DNA of 64,000 nucleotides from Insolitispirillum peregrinum (GCF_042665255.1 NZ_JBHTCD010000020.1); one strand, 5' to 3'. Counted from the stretch's first letter, positions 53,868 to 62,936 are shown. Made by a program: numbers and translations. The notes: generated by a model from the letters alone, not told the origin.

Positions 53868-55142
53868 TCAATGCACCAGCAACAACGACAGCTCGGGCAC
53901 AAAGGTGATCAGCAGCAAGGCCACCAGCAGGGCGAGGAACAGCGGGGCTCCCTGCTTGAGGAAGTCGACGATCTTCACCTTCGCCAGATTGCACACCAGC
54001 AACATCACCGTGCCGACCGGCGGCGTCAGGCAACCAACAGCCAGATTGACGATCACGATGATCCCGAAATGCACCGGATCGATGCCGAAATGGGCCACCG
54101 TCGGCATCATCAACGGCACCAGAACGATCAGGATGGCGTTGCCTTCGACCAGCATCCCCAACAGCAACAGCAGCAGGTTGATCACCAGCAGGAACACATA
54201 CTTGTTGTCGGTCAGTGAGGTGATGTAGACCGCCATCTGCTGCGCCGCCTGTTCCAGCGACAGGATCCACGCCAGCGCCGAGCTGGCCATGATCACCAGC
54301 ATCACCGAGGCGGTTGACTTGAAGGTTTCGGTCAGGGCGTGCGAGACATGGCTCAGGCGCATTTCGCGGTAAATCACAAAACCGATCAGCAGCACCACAC
54401 CCACCGCCACCGCACCGGCTTCGGTCGGGGTGAAGATGTTCAGACGAATGCCGCCAATGATCGACACGATCAGCACCAGCACCGGCCAGGCATCCAGCAG
54501 GGTCCGGCGGGTTTCGCTGCGGGTCGGCCAGCTTTCACGCGCCGGTTTGTAACCGCGCTTTTTCGACACGATGTAGATGGTCACCATCAGCATCGCCGAC
54601 ATCAGCAGGCCCGGCACCACCCCGGCCATGAACATCGAGCCAATCGACACATCGGCCACCAGCGCATAGATGATCAGCGCAATGCCCGGCGGGATGATCG
54701 GGGTGATCAACGCACCCGAGGCGGTCACGGCGGCGGCAAAGGCACGGTTATAGCCGCTGCGCTCCATTTCCGGCACCAGCATGCGGGTCAGCATGGCGCA
54801 ATCGGCGAGATTCGAGGCACTGACCCCGCCCAGCAGGGTGCTGAGCATCACGTTGGTCAACGCCATGCCGCCGGTCAGTTTGCCGACCAGCAGGTCGGCC
54901 ACCTTCAGCATCCGGCGCGCCACCCCGGTATATTCCATCAGCGTGCCGAGCAGGATGAAGAACGGAATCGCCAGCAGGGACATGTTCTGCGACGCCCCGA
55001 TCAGACGCTGGATGGCGATTTGATCCGGGAAGCGGCTGAAGAAGATAAAGTACGCCAGCACGGCGGCGATGATCGCCACGTACAGGCGCATGTTGAGGGC
55101 AAACAGCCCCAGCATCAGGATGATGATAACCGGCCAGGACAT
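53868..55142 (-). CDS. dctM: TRAP transporter large permease (DctM)
   Basis: The protein is 424 aa with about 12 hydrophobic segments, standard DctM length. RRMLKVADLLVGKLTGGMALTNVMLSTLLGGVSASNLADCAML, ITPIIPPGIALIIYAL, and GCLTPPVGTVMLLVCNLAKV are family signatures. It drives uptake with a Na+ or H+ gradient together with DctQ. The start ATG shares its A with the dctQ stop (TGATG). The operon context implies a hexuronate or aldonate as ligand. Confidence 0.93.
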   Translation of the reverse strand: MSWPVIIILMLGLFALNMRLYVAIIAAVLAYFIFFSRFPDQIAIQRLIGASQNMSLLAIPFFILLGTLMEYTGVARRMLKVADLLVGKLTGGMALTNVMLSTLLGGVSASNLADCAMLTRMLVPEMERSGYNRAFAAAVTASGALITPIIPPGIALIIYALVADVSIGSMFMAGVVPGLLMSAMLMVTIYIVSKKRGYKPARESWPTRSETRRTLLDAWPVLVLIVSIIGGIRLNIFTPTEAGAVAVGVVLLIGFVIYREMRLSHVSHALTETFKSTASVMLVIMASSALAWILSLEQAAQQMAVYITSLTDNKYVFLLVINLLLLLLGMLVEGNAILIVLVPLMMPTVAHFGIDPVHFGIIVIVNLAVGCLTPPVGTVMLLVCNLAKVKIVDFLKQGAPLFLALLVALLLITFVPELSLLLVH

Positions 55143-55609
55143 CAGTGGTCTCCCCGCAGCAGAGTTCGCAGATCACGCAGCATTTTCGCCAGCAGGAACA
55201 CCACGATCCCCACCGAGCCAACCGGATAGGCGAGGTCAATCCAGAACCACGAAAACTGTAAAACGCCGGTCAGCTTGGACTCGGCAGCCTTGGCCAGCAG
55301 CCAGCCCAGCCAGGCGCCATAGCCCAGAATGGCCACCGACAGGCCCGTGATCACCAGCGACACCGCCGCCTGAATTCGGGGCGGCAGGATTTCGACCAGC
55401 ACCGGAATGGTCAGATGCTGATCGTCGCGTTCGGTGACAATCGCCCCGACCATCACGATCCAGATCATCAGCAGGCCGGAGACTTCTTCCGTCCAGTGGA
55501 ACGGCGCATCAAAGACATAGCGGGCGATCACCGCCGCAATCGTCATCAGCACCAAGGCAGCCAGAGCCGAACCGGCTATGGCGGTTGCCATACGATTGAT
55601 CACACCCAT
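55142..55609 (-). CDS. dctQ: TRAP transporter small permease (DctQ)
   Basis: The protein is 155 aa with four hydrophobic helices, including ALAALVLMTIAAVIARYVF, WTEEVSGLLMIWIVMVGAIV and GSVGIVVFLLAKML. PFHWTEEVSGL is the typical DctQ periplasmic/helix-2 motif. The chosen start (55609) follows GGGGTAAAC; upstream codons do not match the family. It partners DctM. Confidence 0.9.
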   Translation of the reverse strand: MGVINRMATAIAGSALAALVLMTIAAVIARYVFDAPFHWTEEVSGLLMIWIVMVGAIVTERDDQHLTIPVLVEILPPRIQAAVSLVITGLSVAILGYGAWLGWLLAKAAESKLTGVLQFSWFWIDLAYPVGSVGIVVFLLAKMLRDLRTLLRGDH

Positions 55610-55762
55610 GGTGTTTACCCCGGAGGGGTGACCCCAAGGGGCCACCCACCTGTTGTTTGTTGTGCGGAAAATGCTGGTCAAAAACCCGTTGAGCGGGCGC
55701 TGGCACAGCCAGCCATCTGACCGGGGCGGTTCAGGAGACCGCAACCACGCCCGTAACGGGCC

Positions 55763-56740
55763 TTACTTCAGCTGCTGCTGGATGGTGTCATACAGACCCG
55801 GCGACCACTTGGGGAACTGGCTGTAGACGACCTTGGTCGCATCCTTGAACTTCGCCACGTCCGGTTCGATCACCGTCACACCGGCGGCCTTCATCTTTTC
55901 GATCAGCTCGGCGTCCTGTTCGGCAGAAACCTTCTGGCTGTACAGACCGGCCTGATAACCGGTTTCTTCCAGCAGGGTCACCACATCAGCCGGCAGGGTC
56001 TTGAAATAGGCTTCGCCGCCCAGCCAGATCGAGGTGTTGGTCAGATAGCCGACCTTGCTCAGGAACTTGGCTTCTTCGTGCAGCTTGGCGCCGTACAGCA
56101 CCGACACCGGGTTTTCCACCCCGTCAATCAGGCCGGTGGTCAGCGCCGGATAAACGTCAGCCAGCGGCATCGGGGTGGCGGTCGCGCCCATCGCCTCGAT
56201 GGTCTTGATCTGCATCACGTTGTTCGGAACGCGGATCTTCATGCCCTTCATGTCGTCCGGGGTGCGGATCGGCTTTTTCGCCAGAATGTGACGCACACCA
56301 TACAGATAGTTGGACAGCACCACGTGAATGCCCTTGGCCTTCAGGGCTTCCTTTTTCTGCAGGTACCACGGGCTTTCGTAAATCTTGAACAGCTTTTCCG
56401 GGCTGTCGCTGAGGTAGGGGCCGAACAGGATGCCCAGATCCGGGTCATAATCCTGCAGGAAGCCGACGTCGGCGATGGTGATGACGTTCATCCCCATCAT
56501 TGCCTGTTCCATCACGTCCTTTTTGGCCCCCAGCTGCGAGCTGGGATAGAGCTTCAGCGCGACTTTGCCACCGCTTTTCTGTGCCACCAGATCGGCCCAG
56601 TAATGCATGACCTTGTCGAGCGGTTCGCCCGGATTGTTTTCATAGGCCACCATCACTTCGGTTGCCGGGGCCGCATTGGCTCCGCCCACACCGGTCATCA
56701 CCGCCAACGCGGTCAGCGCCGCACACAGCATCCGTTTCAT
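55763..56740 (-). CDS. dctP: TRAP transporter solute-binding protein (DctP)
   Basis: The protein is 325 aa. A signal peptide (about 1-23, ending GGANA) is followed by the DctP fold: VMHYWADLVAQKSGGKVALKLYPSSQLGAKKDVMEQAMMG. The conserved carboxylate-binding Arg region is KGMKIRVPNNVMQIKTIEAMGATATPMPLADVYPAL, and TGLIDGVENPVSVLYGAKLHEEAKF follows. A strong AGGAGG precedes the ATG. Ligand is inferred as a uronic or aldonic acid from the operon; not proven. Confidence 0.92.
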   Translation of the reverse strand: MKRMLCAALTALAVMTGVGGANAAPATEVMVAYENNPGEPLDKVMHYWADLVAQKSGGKVALKLYPSSQLGAKKDVMEQAMMGMNVITIADVGFLQDYDPDLGILFGPYLSDSPEKLFKIYESPWYLQKKEALKAKGIHVVLSNYLYGVRHILAKKPIRTPDDMKGMKIRVPNNVMQIKTIEAMGATATPMPLADVYPALTTGLIDGVENPVSVLYGAKLHEEAKFLSKVGYLTNTSIWLGGEAYFKTLPADVVTLLEETGYQAGLYSQKVSAEQDAELIEKMKAAGVTVIEPDVAKFKDATKVVYSQFPKWSPGLYDTIQQQLK

Positions 56741-56928
56741 TGCGTTCCTCCTGTTTCTTCTGTCAATCGGGCGCTTGCCCCGCGCCACCAGTCTCGGACG
56801 ATGGCCGGAAGAATCGGCCCGGCAGGGGAGATCCCCGATCCGGTCGTCATGCCAATCCATCCGCCATCCTGTGCATGCCGGCAGGCGGGAGATGACCCTC
56901 CCCCCGCCTGCGTAGAGGCATGCTGTTT

Positions 56929-57948
56929 TTACAGCTCGATCATCAGCTTGAGGGTGGTTTCACGCTCGGCCACCCAGTACGGCAGGGCCTGATCGGCTTC
57001 GGCGAACGGAAACACCCTGGTGATCATGTCATCGGGCGGCGTGCTCAGGGATTCCAGATAGGCAATCACCGCCTGGAAATCAGCCATCGTCGCATTGCGC
57101 GAGCCCAGAATGTCCAGTTCCTTGAGGTTGAACAGCTGGGTCTTGTAGGTCACCGGCTCCTTGGCATAGCCGATGTAGACCACCCGACCGGTGAAGGCCA
57201 CCATGTCAATCGCCTGGGTGAAGGTCAGCGGCAGACCCACCGCTTCGATCACCACATCCGGGCCATCGTTGCCGGTCAGCTCGGCCACCCGCGCCAACAC
57301 GTCTTCGCTGCCCGCGTCGATCACCGCGCTGGCGCCATAGCGGGTGGCGATGTCCAGCTTGGCGGCGCCGACATCGACGGCAATCACCCGTGCGCCACGG
57401 TGCACCGCACCGGCAATCGCCCCCATGCCGATCATGCCGCAGCCCAGCACGACCACCGTGTCGTCCTTGCTGACCCGGCCACGATCCACCGCATGGAAGC
57501 CCACCGACAGCGGCTCGACCAGCGCCAGATGGCGCGGTGCCAGCGTGGTGTTCAGGATCACCTTACCATGGGGCAGAACGATGTATTCCGCCAGACCGCC
57601 TTCCTGCTGCACGCCCAGTGTCCGGTTGCCCCGGCAGGCGTTCACCCGGCCACGACGGCACGACGGGCAGGTGCCGCAACTGGTGTAGGGCATGACGATG
57701 CAGCGGCTGCCAATGGCGAATTCAGCCGGAACACCGTCGCCCACCGCAGCGATTTCCCCGCCGATTTCGTGCCCCGGAATGCGCGGCAGGCTGACCAGCG
57801 GATTCAGGCCCTTGAAGGTGTTGAGGTCGCTGCCGCACAGGGCAACGTGGCGCACTGCCACCAGCACTTCGCCGGGGCCGGGAACGGGTTGGGCAATCTC
57901 GTGGAAAACACAGCTGTTTTCGCCTGCAATCATCAAGGCTTTCATCAT
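56929..57948 (-). CDS. Zinc-dependent alcohol dehydrogenase of the hexuronate operon (LgoD/RspB-like)
   Basis: The protein is 339 aa. Catalytic zinc ligands are Cys/His in ALCGSDL and GHEIGGE; the structural zinc site has YTSCGTCPSCRRGRVNAC. The Rossmann motif is LGCGMIGMGAIAG. Arrangement and late motif ELDILGSRNATMADF resemble E. coli LgoD, which oxidises L-galactonate to D-tagaturonate. That function would feed directly into UxaB. Related RspB or sorbitol-type dehydrogenases are alternatives. It follows gntR and precedes dctP. Confidence 0.82.
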   Translation of the reverse strand: MMKALMIAGENSCVFHEIAQPVPGPGEVLVAVRHVALCGSDLNTFKGLNPLVSLPRIPGHEIGGEIAAVGDGVPAEFAIGSRCIVMPYTSCGTCPSCRRGRVNACRGNRTLGVQQEGGLAEYIVLPHGKVILNTTLAPRHLALVEPLSVGFHAVDRGRVSKDDTVVVLGCGMIGMGAIAGAVHRGARVIAVDVGAAKLDIATRYGASAVIDAGSEDVLARVAELTGNDGPDVVIEAVGLPLTFTQAIDMVAFTGRVVYIGYAKEPVTYKTQLFNLKELDILGSRNATMADFQAVIAYLESLSTPPDDMITRVFPFAEADQALPYWVAERETTLKLMIEL

Positions 57949-57982
57949 GGTATCCTTACGCGGTCACGGCGTGGAAAGGCGG

Positions 57983-58678
57983 TCAGACAGAGGGGCGGGT
58001 ATGGGCGGTTTCCTGATCCAGCACCTTGGCACTGAAGCGGAAATGGTCTTCGCAGGCATCGCGCAACAGCCGGTAGGAGCGGGCCTTGAGGGCGTCGATG
58101 ATGCTGCGGTGATGGTTGCTGGTGGTGCTTTCCAGACCCCGGTTGCTCTTGCCGATTTCGAGGTAGTACATCAGCGGCTGGGCCATCGCCTCGTACAGCT
58201 TGGCCAGAATCACGTTGCGCGACGCCACCACCATCATCGCGTGGAACCGAAAGTCGGCTTCGGCCGCTTCGCGGATGGTCGGGGCTTGCTCCATCAGCAG
58301 CGCACAGCGTTCGAGATCGCGGATTTCGTCGTCGGTGATGTGATCCACCACCTCGGGCAGCGTGCCGATTTCGATCAGGCGACGGAAGTGCAGCACATCG
58401 TTGTAGGCCTGCGGGCTGCGGTCAAACATCTGGCTGACGATGCGGAACATCGCCTCGGCATCGGGGGCGCGCACACGCGGGCCGCGCTGGGTCTTTTCCA
58501 CCAGCCCATAGGCTTCGAGGAAAATCACCACCTCGCGGATGGTGTTGCGGCTGACCCCGAACCGTTCGGCCAGCAGGCGTTCATTGGGCAGCAGGTCACC
58601 GGGGTGGTACTGTTCGACCAGCTCCAGCCGCAGCCGTTCAAAAATCGTTTTGACTGTCGAGGTTGCTGTCCCGGACAT
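57983..58678 (-). CDS. GntR-family (FadR subfamily) regulator of the hexuronate operon
   Basis: The protein is 231 aa. An N-terminal GntR winged helix (FERLRLELVEQYHPGDLLPNERLLAERFG, SRNTIREVVIFLE) is followed by an FCD effector domain with metal-binding His positions (DFRFHAMMVVASRN, NHHRSIIDALKAR, EDHFRFS). It is the first gene of the uxa/dct operon. Two GGTCC...GGACC dyads upstream are likely its operators, giving autoregulation. The effector is probably a hexuronate-pathway intermediate such as tagaturonate. ATG at 58678 preferred over GTG at 58684. Confidence 0.88.
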   Translation of the reverse strand: MSGTATSTVKTIFERLRLELVEQYHPGDLLPNERLLAERFGVSRNTIREVVIFLEAYGLVEKTQRGPRVRAPDAEAMFRIVSQMFDRSPQAYNDVLHFRRLIEIGTLPEVVDHITDDEIRDLERCALLMEQAPTIREAAEADFRFHAMMVVASRNVILAKLYEAMAQPLMYYLEIGKSNRGLESTTSNHHRSIIDALKARSYRLLRDACEDHFRFSAKVLDQETAHTRPSV

Positions 58679-58705
58679 GACCACCCATTCCCCATGTTTT
58701 GATCT

Positions 58706-58726
58706 TGGGTCCTATTATTGGACCTT
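58706..58726. promoter_or_regulatory. GntR operator candidate 1
   Basis: GGTCC (58708-58712) and GGACC (58720-58724) form an inverted pair around TATTATT, 28 bases upstream of the gntR ATG. The half-sites match operator 2. Confidence 0.6.
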
Positions 58727-59003
58727 ATGGGGTGGATCGTATCACCAGCGACAAACCGGCAAAATCGCAAACTCCGGAAGAACGTCTGTTTTTGCAGGTG
58801 CGAAGGCATTGTTACAGATCGTTGACACGGGTGGAAAGGGTCGGGTGAACATGAGGCAATACAATGATATAAAATATTTTTTTCATGTTTCCTTCCTGGA
58901 GGCCATTCCGGGAAACAATCGTTTTCAGGCCCCGTGAGGGTGCATCGCACACAAACAATCCTCAACAGTCGCAAACAATACCATATTAAAATGATATTCT
59001 TTT

Positions 59004-59024
59004 TTGGTCCAATCATTGGACCAA
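59004..59024. promoter_or_regulatory. GntR operator candidate 2 (perfect 21-bp palindrome)
   Basis: The 10-bp arms TTGGTCCAAT and ATTGGACCAA are perfect reverse complements around a central C. It lies about 325 bases upstream of the gntR start, 280 bases from candidate 1. Its core (GTCCAAT, ATTGGAC) is shared with candidate 1, arguing for binding by the same protein and possible looping. The rest of the AT-rich gap 58679-59170 shows no gene I can support. Confidence 0.65.
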
Positions 59025-59170
59025 AAGGTCAGATGGTGAAGCGGGGTCAGGATTATTTTATGTCGTGAAAATGGCCTTTTGGTACATATTTGCCATGAAA
59101 TCATGGTTGCACCGAATCGGGAGCGTTTTTTGCGCCTTTCATCGGTTGGACAACAGGACCATTTCTCCAT

Positions 59171-59218
59171 AAAAACGGGGAGGCCAAAAGCGCATTTGCC
59201 GCCCTTTTAACCTCCCCG
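59171..59218 (-). terminator. Terminator after kdgK
   Basis: CGGGGAGG (59176-59183) pairs with CCTCCCCG (59211-59218) and AAAAG with CTTTT inside. On the minus strand TTTTTA (59171-59175 and on) follows the stem, 14 bases after the kdgK stop at 59232. Confidence 0.85.
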
Positions 59219-59231
59219 GTTCAGTGACCAT

Positions 59232-60173
59232 TTATTGGGCCAACAGTCCCACCGGCATCACCGACCGGTCAATGATCGCGCCGGGATGGGCCACCACCAC
59301 CGCCGCCAGTCGCGCCCCGACAGCTGCCGCTTCGGCTGGTCCGACCGTCCGGCGCGCCGCCAGATAGCCGGCAGCAAAGCTGTCTCCGGCTGCCGTGGTA
59401 TCGACCACCTGCACGCCAGAAACCGCCGGAACCGCCACCTGCTGGCCTCCCCAGCGCACCAGACAGCCGGGCTGCGCCAGCTTCAGCACGATTTCGGGAA
59501 TTCCGAACGCCGCCACCCGCGCCATCACCGCGTCAGGCCCCTGATCGCCATACAGGGCAGTCAGGTCTTCCTCGCCCGGCAAGGCAAGGTCGGTCCGTTG
59601 CAGCATCGCCTGATAGGCCGCCTGCGCCTGCGTCCGGTCGGCCCACAAACGGGGCCGCCAGTTGGTATCAAAAGCCACCCGCCCCCCGGCCTGCCGGTAA
59701 CGGTCGAGGAAGGCGAACAACTCCGCCCTCCCCTGCTCGCCCCAGATCGCCAGACTGATCCCGGACAGGAACAGCATCGGGCAGGACATCAACGCCTGTT
59801 GCAGGGCGGGCGTCTGCGGCAGGGTGAACAGCTCGCGCGCCGGGGCAGAGTCCCGCCAGTACAAAAAGCGCCGCTCGCCAGTGGGGTCGGTCTCGATCAT
59901 GTACAGACCCGGCACCCGTCCCGGCAGCCGCAAGACGTGCTGACAGCCGACGCCTTCGGCCTGCCAGGCGGCCACCATCTGCGCGCTGTGGCCGTCATCG
60001 CCCAGCGCCGTCACATAGTCCACAGCGGCCCCCAGGCGAGCCATATAGACAGCGGTATTGAGGGTGTCGCCGCCAAAGCCCAACACCAGACCGCTTTGGC
60101 CCTGACGCAGTTCCAGCATGCATTCCCCCAACGCGGCAATGCGGCCGGTCAGGAGAGGAGGGAGCGTGCTCAT
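59232..60173 (-). CDS. kdgK: 2-keto-3-deoxygluconate kinase (KdgK, PfkB family)
   Basis: The protein is 313 aa. GFGGDTLNTAVYMARLGAAVDYVTALGDD and the C-terminal VVDTTAAGDSFAAGYLAAR (catalytic Asp in GDSF) are the PfkB signatures. FDTNWRPRLW and ALPGEEDLTALYG fit the KDG-kinase branch. It phosphorylates KDG to KDPG. It is 12 bases downstream of the aldolase gene on the same strand. Confidence 0.9.
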   Translation of the reverse strand: MSTLPPLLTGRIAALGECMLELRQGQSGLVLGFGGDTLNTAVYMARLGAAVDYVTALGDDGHSAQMVAAWQAEGVGCQHVLRLPGRVPGLYMIETDPTGERRFLYWRDSAPARELFTLPQTPALQQALMSCPMLFLSGISLAIWGEQGRAELFAFLDRYRQAGGRVAFDTNWRPRLWADRTQAQAAYQAMLQRTDLALPGEEDLTALYGDQGPDAVMARVAAFGIPEIVLKLAQPGCLVRWGGQQVAVPAVSGVQVVDTTAAGDSFAAGYLAARRTVGPAEAAAVGARLAAVVVAHPGAIIDRSVMPVGLLAQ

Positions 60174-60184
60174 CCGGGCCTCCC

Positions 60185-60820
60185 TCAGACCGGCTGAGCG
60201 GCCACCGCCGCCCGTGCCAGCGCCTCGATATCCGCCCAGCGCCGTTCCCGGATCGCCGCCGCCGGGGTCAGCCAGCTACCACCCAGCGCAAAGACGTTCG
60301 GCAATGCCAGCATCTCGGGCACCGAAGCCACCGTCAGGCCGCCGGTCGGGCAGAAGCGCACGTCCTGCAACAGCGGCGCCATGCCCTTCAGCGCCGCCGC
60401 GCCGCCATTGAGCATCGCCGGGAAGAACTTCAGTTCCTTGAAACCGTACTCGCGCGCCGCCATCGCTTCGCTGACCGTCGCAATGCCCGGCAGATAGGGC
60501 AAGCCGGTGGTCAGCGCCGCTTCGGCCACTGCCGGGGTCAGGCCGGGGCTGACCAGAAACTGCGCCCCGGCATCGCGCGCTTGCGCAAACTGTGCAGGCC
60601 GGGTCAGCGTCCCCAGCCCGACCAGTGCCTGCGGCAAATGGCGGGCGAGTTTTTCCGCACAGGCCAGCGCCGCCGGGGTGCGCAAGGTGACTTCCAGCAC
60701 GCTCAGGCCGCCAGCCACCAGCGCCTCGGCCACCGACAGCGCCGTTTCAGGGTCGTCCAGCACCAGCACCGGGATCACCCGGCCCGCAGGCAGCAGGGGT
60801 TCAATCGCAGGAACAGACAT
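60185..60820 (-). CDS. eda: KDPG aldolase (KdgA/Eda)
   Basis: The protein is 211 aa. Glu in LSVLEVTLRTPAA, the Schiff-base Lys in GFKELKFFPAMLNGG, and FCPTGGLTVASVPEML are the signatures of class I KDPG aldolases. It splits KDPG into pyruvate and glyceraldehyde-3-phosphate and ends the hexuronate route. It can also serve the Entner-Doudoroff pathway. It is first of the eda-kdgK pair; no GntR operator is seen upstream. Confidence 0.92.
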   Translation of the reverse strand: MSVPAIEPLLPAGRVIPVLVLDDPETALSVAEALVAGGLSVLEVTLRTPAALACAEKLARHLPQALVGLGTLTRPAQFAQARDAGAQFLVSPGLTPAVAEAALTTGLPYLPGIATVSEAMAAREYGFKELKFFPAMLNGGAAALKGMAPLLQDVRFCPTGGLTVASVPEMLALPNVFALGGSWLTPAAAIRERRWADIEALARAAVAAQPV

Positions 60821-60860
60821 GATTCATCCTTTTCAGCGTGCCGAACGGCAACGCAGGCTA

Positions 60861-60898
60861 GAGCATTTCTCGGCCTCCAAGGATCACGAGAAATGCTC
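60861..60898. repeat. Short TA-flanked palindromic element
   Basis: GAGCATTTCTCG and CGAGAAATGCTC (perfect 12-bp arms) surround a 14-base loop, and TA flanks both sides (60859-60860 and 60899-60900). The ends match the element at 177-266 and the composite repeat (TAGAGCATT). Confidence 0.65.
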
Positions 60899-60915
60899 TA
60901 ATGATTTGTTATTTA

Positions 60916-60960
60916 AGCAAATACGTCGTCGCAGATGTGTCCATCTGCTCGGGATTTGCT
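60916..60960. repeat. 45-bp palindromic repeat, copy 2
   Basis: AGCAAATACGTCGTCGCAGA through GATTTGCT is the reverse complement of the unit at 49555-49598, apart from a few bases. The rest of the 500-bp gap (60821-61323) holds the terminator at 61174-61216 and no gene I can support. Confidence 0.6.
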
Positions 60961-61173
60961 CCAAGCAACAGGCCCGCCGACAGCCAGACTGCGGCAGACA
61001 CCAAGCCGAGAGGATGCAATTCACCGGCACAGGCCACACGGAACGGGGCAAACAGGCCGGGGGTCATGTGAACCGCACACCAACGGGGCCAAACGGACGA
61101 ACATCCGGCCCGGTCGGGACTCACATGCTGCCAAGGCTAGCCAGTTTCACCACCGCCGACAAGCCTGTGGAGA

Positions 61174-61216
61174 TAAAAAAAGCGGGATATCAGGGAGGGC
61201 ATCCCGATATCCCGCT
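61174..61216 (-). terminator. Terminator after the FAD oxidoreductase
   Basis: AGCGGGATATC (61181-61191) pairs perfectly with GATATCCCGCT (61206-61216). On the minus strand TTTTTTT follows (61174-61180). It is about 108 bases after the oxidoreductase stop. Confidence 0.8.
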
Positions 61217-61323
61217 ATCGTACCGCGCCCCCTGCACCGCCATGCAGCCCCGACGCGGCCTGAAGCACTCCCTGTGGAGAAGACCGTCTTTCTCCCCGGC
61301 AAGTGCTTGTCAGAAATCAGAAA

Positions 61324-62652
61324 TTAGAACTCCGCCACCTTGCCCCACACCGAAGAACGGAACCGTTCCGGGCTGTAGGGACGCGGATCAACAATCGGCT
61401 CGGCAGCACCGGTGACGATGTCAGCCAGCAGATGCCCGGCCCCCGGCCCAATGCCAAAGCCGTGGCCGCTGAAGCCCGCCGCCAGAATGAAGCCCGGAAC
61501 GTTATGGACTTCACCCATTGCCGGCACGCCATCGGGAGTGCTGTCAATGTAGCCCGCCCATTTGGCGCTGATATCCACCTTGCCCAGTTCCGGCATCAGG
61601 GCCACCGCCCGGCGATGAATCTCGGCGGCAGTGCCTTCGTCCACTGACGGATCAAGAATCCGCATCTTTTCCATCGGCGTCGGCTTGTCCAGTGCCCAGC
61701 GCGACAACGTTTCATGCCCCGAGCGAAGACCTTCCAGCCCGCCGGGCCGCAGGCTGCGCCAGCGCTTCATGAACATCGGCATGAACTCGCGGCCAAAGCG
61801 CAGGCCCTGCAAGGTCATGTCCAGGCGACCATAGCCGCTGATCGCCAGCGTATAGCCGCCATCGCCGCGGCGAGTGACTGAAACGTCCTTGGTATGCAGG
61901 GCGTCAGGAATCCCCTGCGCGCCCGGTGCCAGCGCCACGATTGACGAGCGCACCGATGCCTGCGGGAACACCACGCCCAACTGGCGACAGAACGACGATG
62001 CCCACGCGCCACCGGACAGGATCGCCACCGGCGTCCGAATGGTGCCCTTTTCCGTCACCACCCCGCTCACCCGTCCGCCACTGGTTTCCAGCCCGCGCGC
62101 CGCGCAACTCTGGTGTACCGTCCCGCCCAGCGCCATCAGCGCCCGTGCCACCGCCGGAGCCGCCCGCGACGGATCGGCAATCCCGTCCGTCGGTGAAAAG
62201 ATGCCGCCTTTCCAGTTGCGCCCGGTGGCACGACCGCGCTCGTTGGCCTGTTCGCTGGTCAGCACATGGCTGGTGACGTTCACCGTTCTGGCAAAGTCAC
62301 ACCACTTTGCCCAGCCCGCCAGTTCGGCCTCGTCGTTGCTGAGGTACAGCAGGCCGCAACGGCTGAAACCGACGTTTTCGCCGCTTTCCGCCTGAAACCG
62401 TTCCCACAGCTCGAGGCTTTTGGTCGAAATCGGCAGCTCGCGCGCATCGCGGTTCTGCTGACGGCACCAGCCCCAGTTCCGGCTGGACTGTTCAGCCCCG
62501 ACCAGTCCCTTTTCCACCAGCGCCACTTTCAGGCCGCGCTTTGCCAGATAATAGGCCGTAAACACACCAACGATCCCGGCACCGATCACCACCGCATCGG
62601 CAGACTCGGGCAGGGTCGGGGAGGATTCGATTTTCAGCAGAGGGACGCGCAT
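61324..62652 (-). CDS. FAD-dependent oxidoreductase (DadA/glycine oxidase-like)
   Basis: The protein is 442 aa. The dinucleotide-binding motif VIGAGIVGVFTAYYLAKRGLKVALVEKG is at about 21-48, and AAGFSGHGFGIGPGAGHLLADIVTG near the end. It belongs to the D-amino-acid oxidase-like family (amino acid, imino acid or sarcosine-like substrates). It is divergent from an Lrp-type regulator, which normally responds to an amino acid, so an amine or amino acid substrate is likely. NWGWCRQQNRD follows the FAD motif, as in several such oxidoreductases. Confidence 0.85.
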   Translation of the reverse strand: MRVPLLKIESSPTLPESADAVVIGAGIVGVFTAYYLAKRGLKVALVEKGLVGAEQSSRNWGWCRQQNRDARELPISTKSLELWERFQAESGENVGFSRCGLLYLSNDEAELAGWAKWCDFARTVNVTSHVLTSEQANERGRATGRNWKGGIFSPTDGIADPSRAAPAVARALMALGGTVHQSCAARGLETSGGRVSGVVTEKGTIRTPVAILSGGAWASSFCRQLGVVFPQASVRSSIVALAPGAQGIPDALHTKDVSVTRRGDGGYTLAISGYGRLDMTLQGLRFGREFMPMFMKRWRSLRPGGLEGLRSGHETLSRWALDKPTPMEKMRILDPSVDEGTAAEIHRRAVALMPELGKVDISAKWAGYIDSTPDGVPAMGEVHNVPGFILAAGFSGHGFGIGPGAGHLLADIVTGAAEPIVDPRPYSPERFRSSVWGKVAEF

Positions 62653-62724
62653 GGGATTTTCTCCAACCGTTGCCCTCCATCATAAAGCCACAGCACCAAA
62701 GCGGGTGCTGCAGTTCCCCGTGAT

Positions 62725-62882
62725 GCAGCATTTTATTTCGCAAAGCACCAGCTTTGCGGCGCTTTATGCGTCGGGCGTTCTCACCATTTTTGGTGGGTTT
62801 CCCGCCATTTGGCAGCATCGATAGACATTCCCCAGCGCTGTGCTATGGTTCGCAGGCAGACAGAGGCAGCATTTTATTTCGC
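62725..62882. promoter_or_regulatory. Duplicated 17-bp site upstream of the Lrp gene
   Basis: GCAGCATTTTATTTCGC occurs exactly at 62725-62741 and at 62866-62882 as direct repeats, starts 141 bases apart, in the divergent promoter region. Lrp/AsnC regulators often bind repeated AT-rich sites near their own genes, so these are candidate sites for the adjacent regulator. Confidence 0.6.
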
Positions 62883-62936
62883 CTGCTGCGTTGCCCCACT
62901 GCTCTACATCGTGCAGGCCGCCGACGGGAGGTGAAT

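Noticed and set aside
50634..54218. A very long plus-strand open frame of 1194 codons
   Set aside because: It lies antisense to uxaB, uxaA and dctM, its translation is His/Arg/Gln-rich without domains, and such frames arise from high-GC codon bias.
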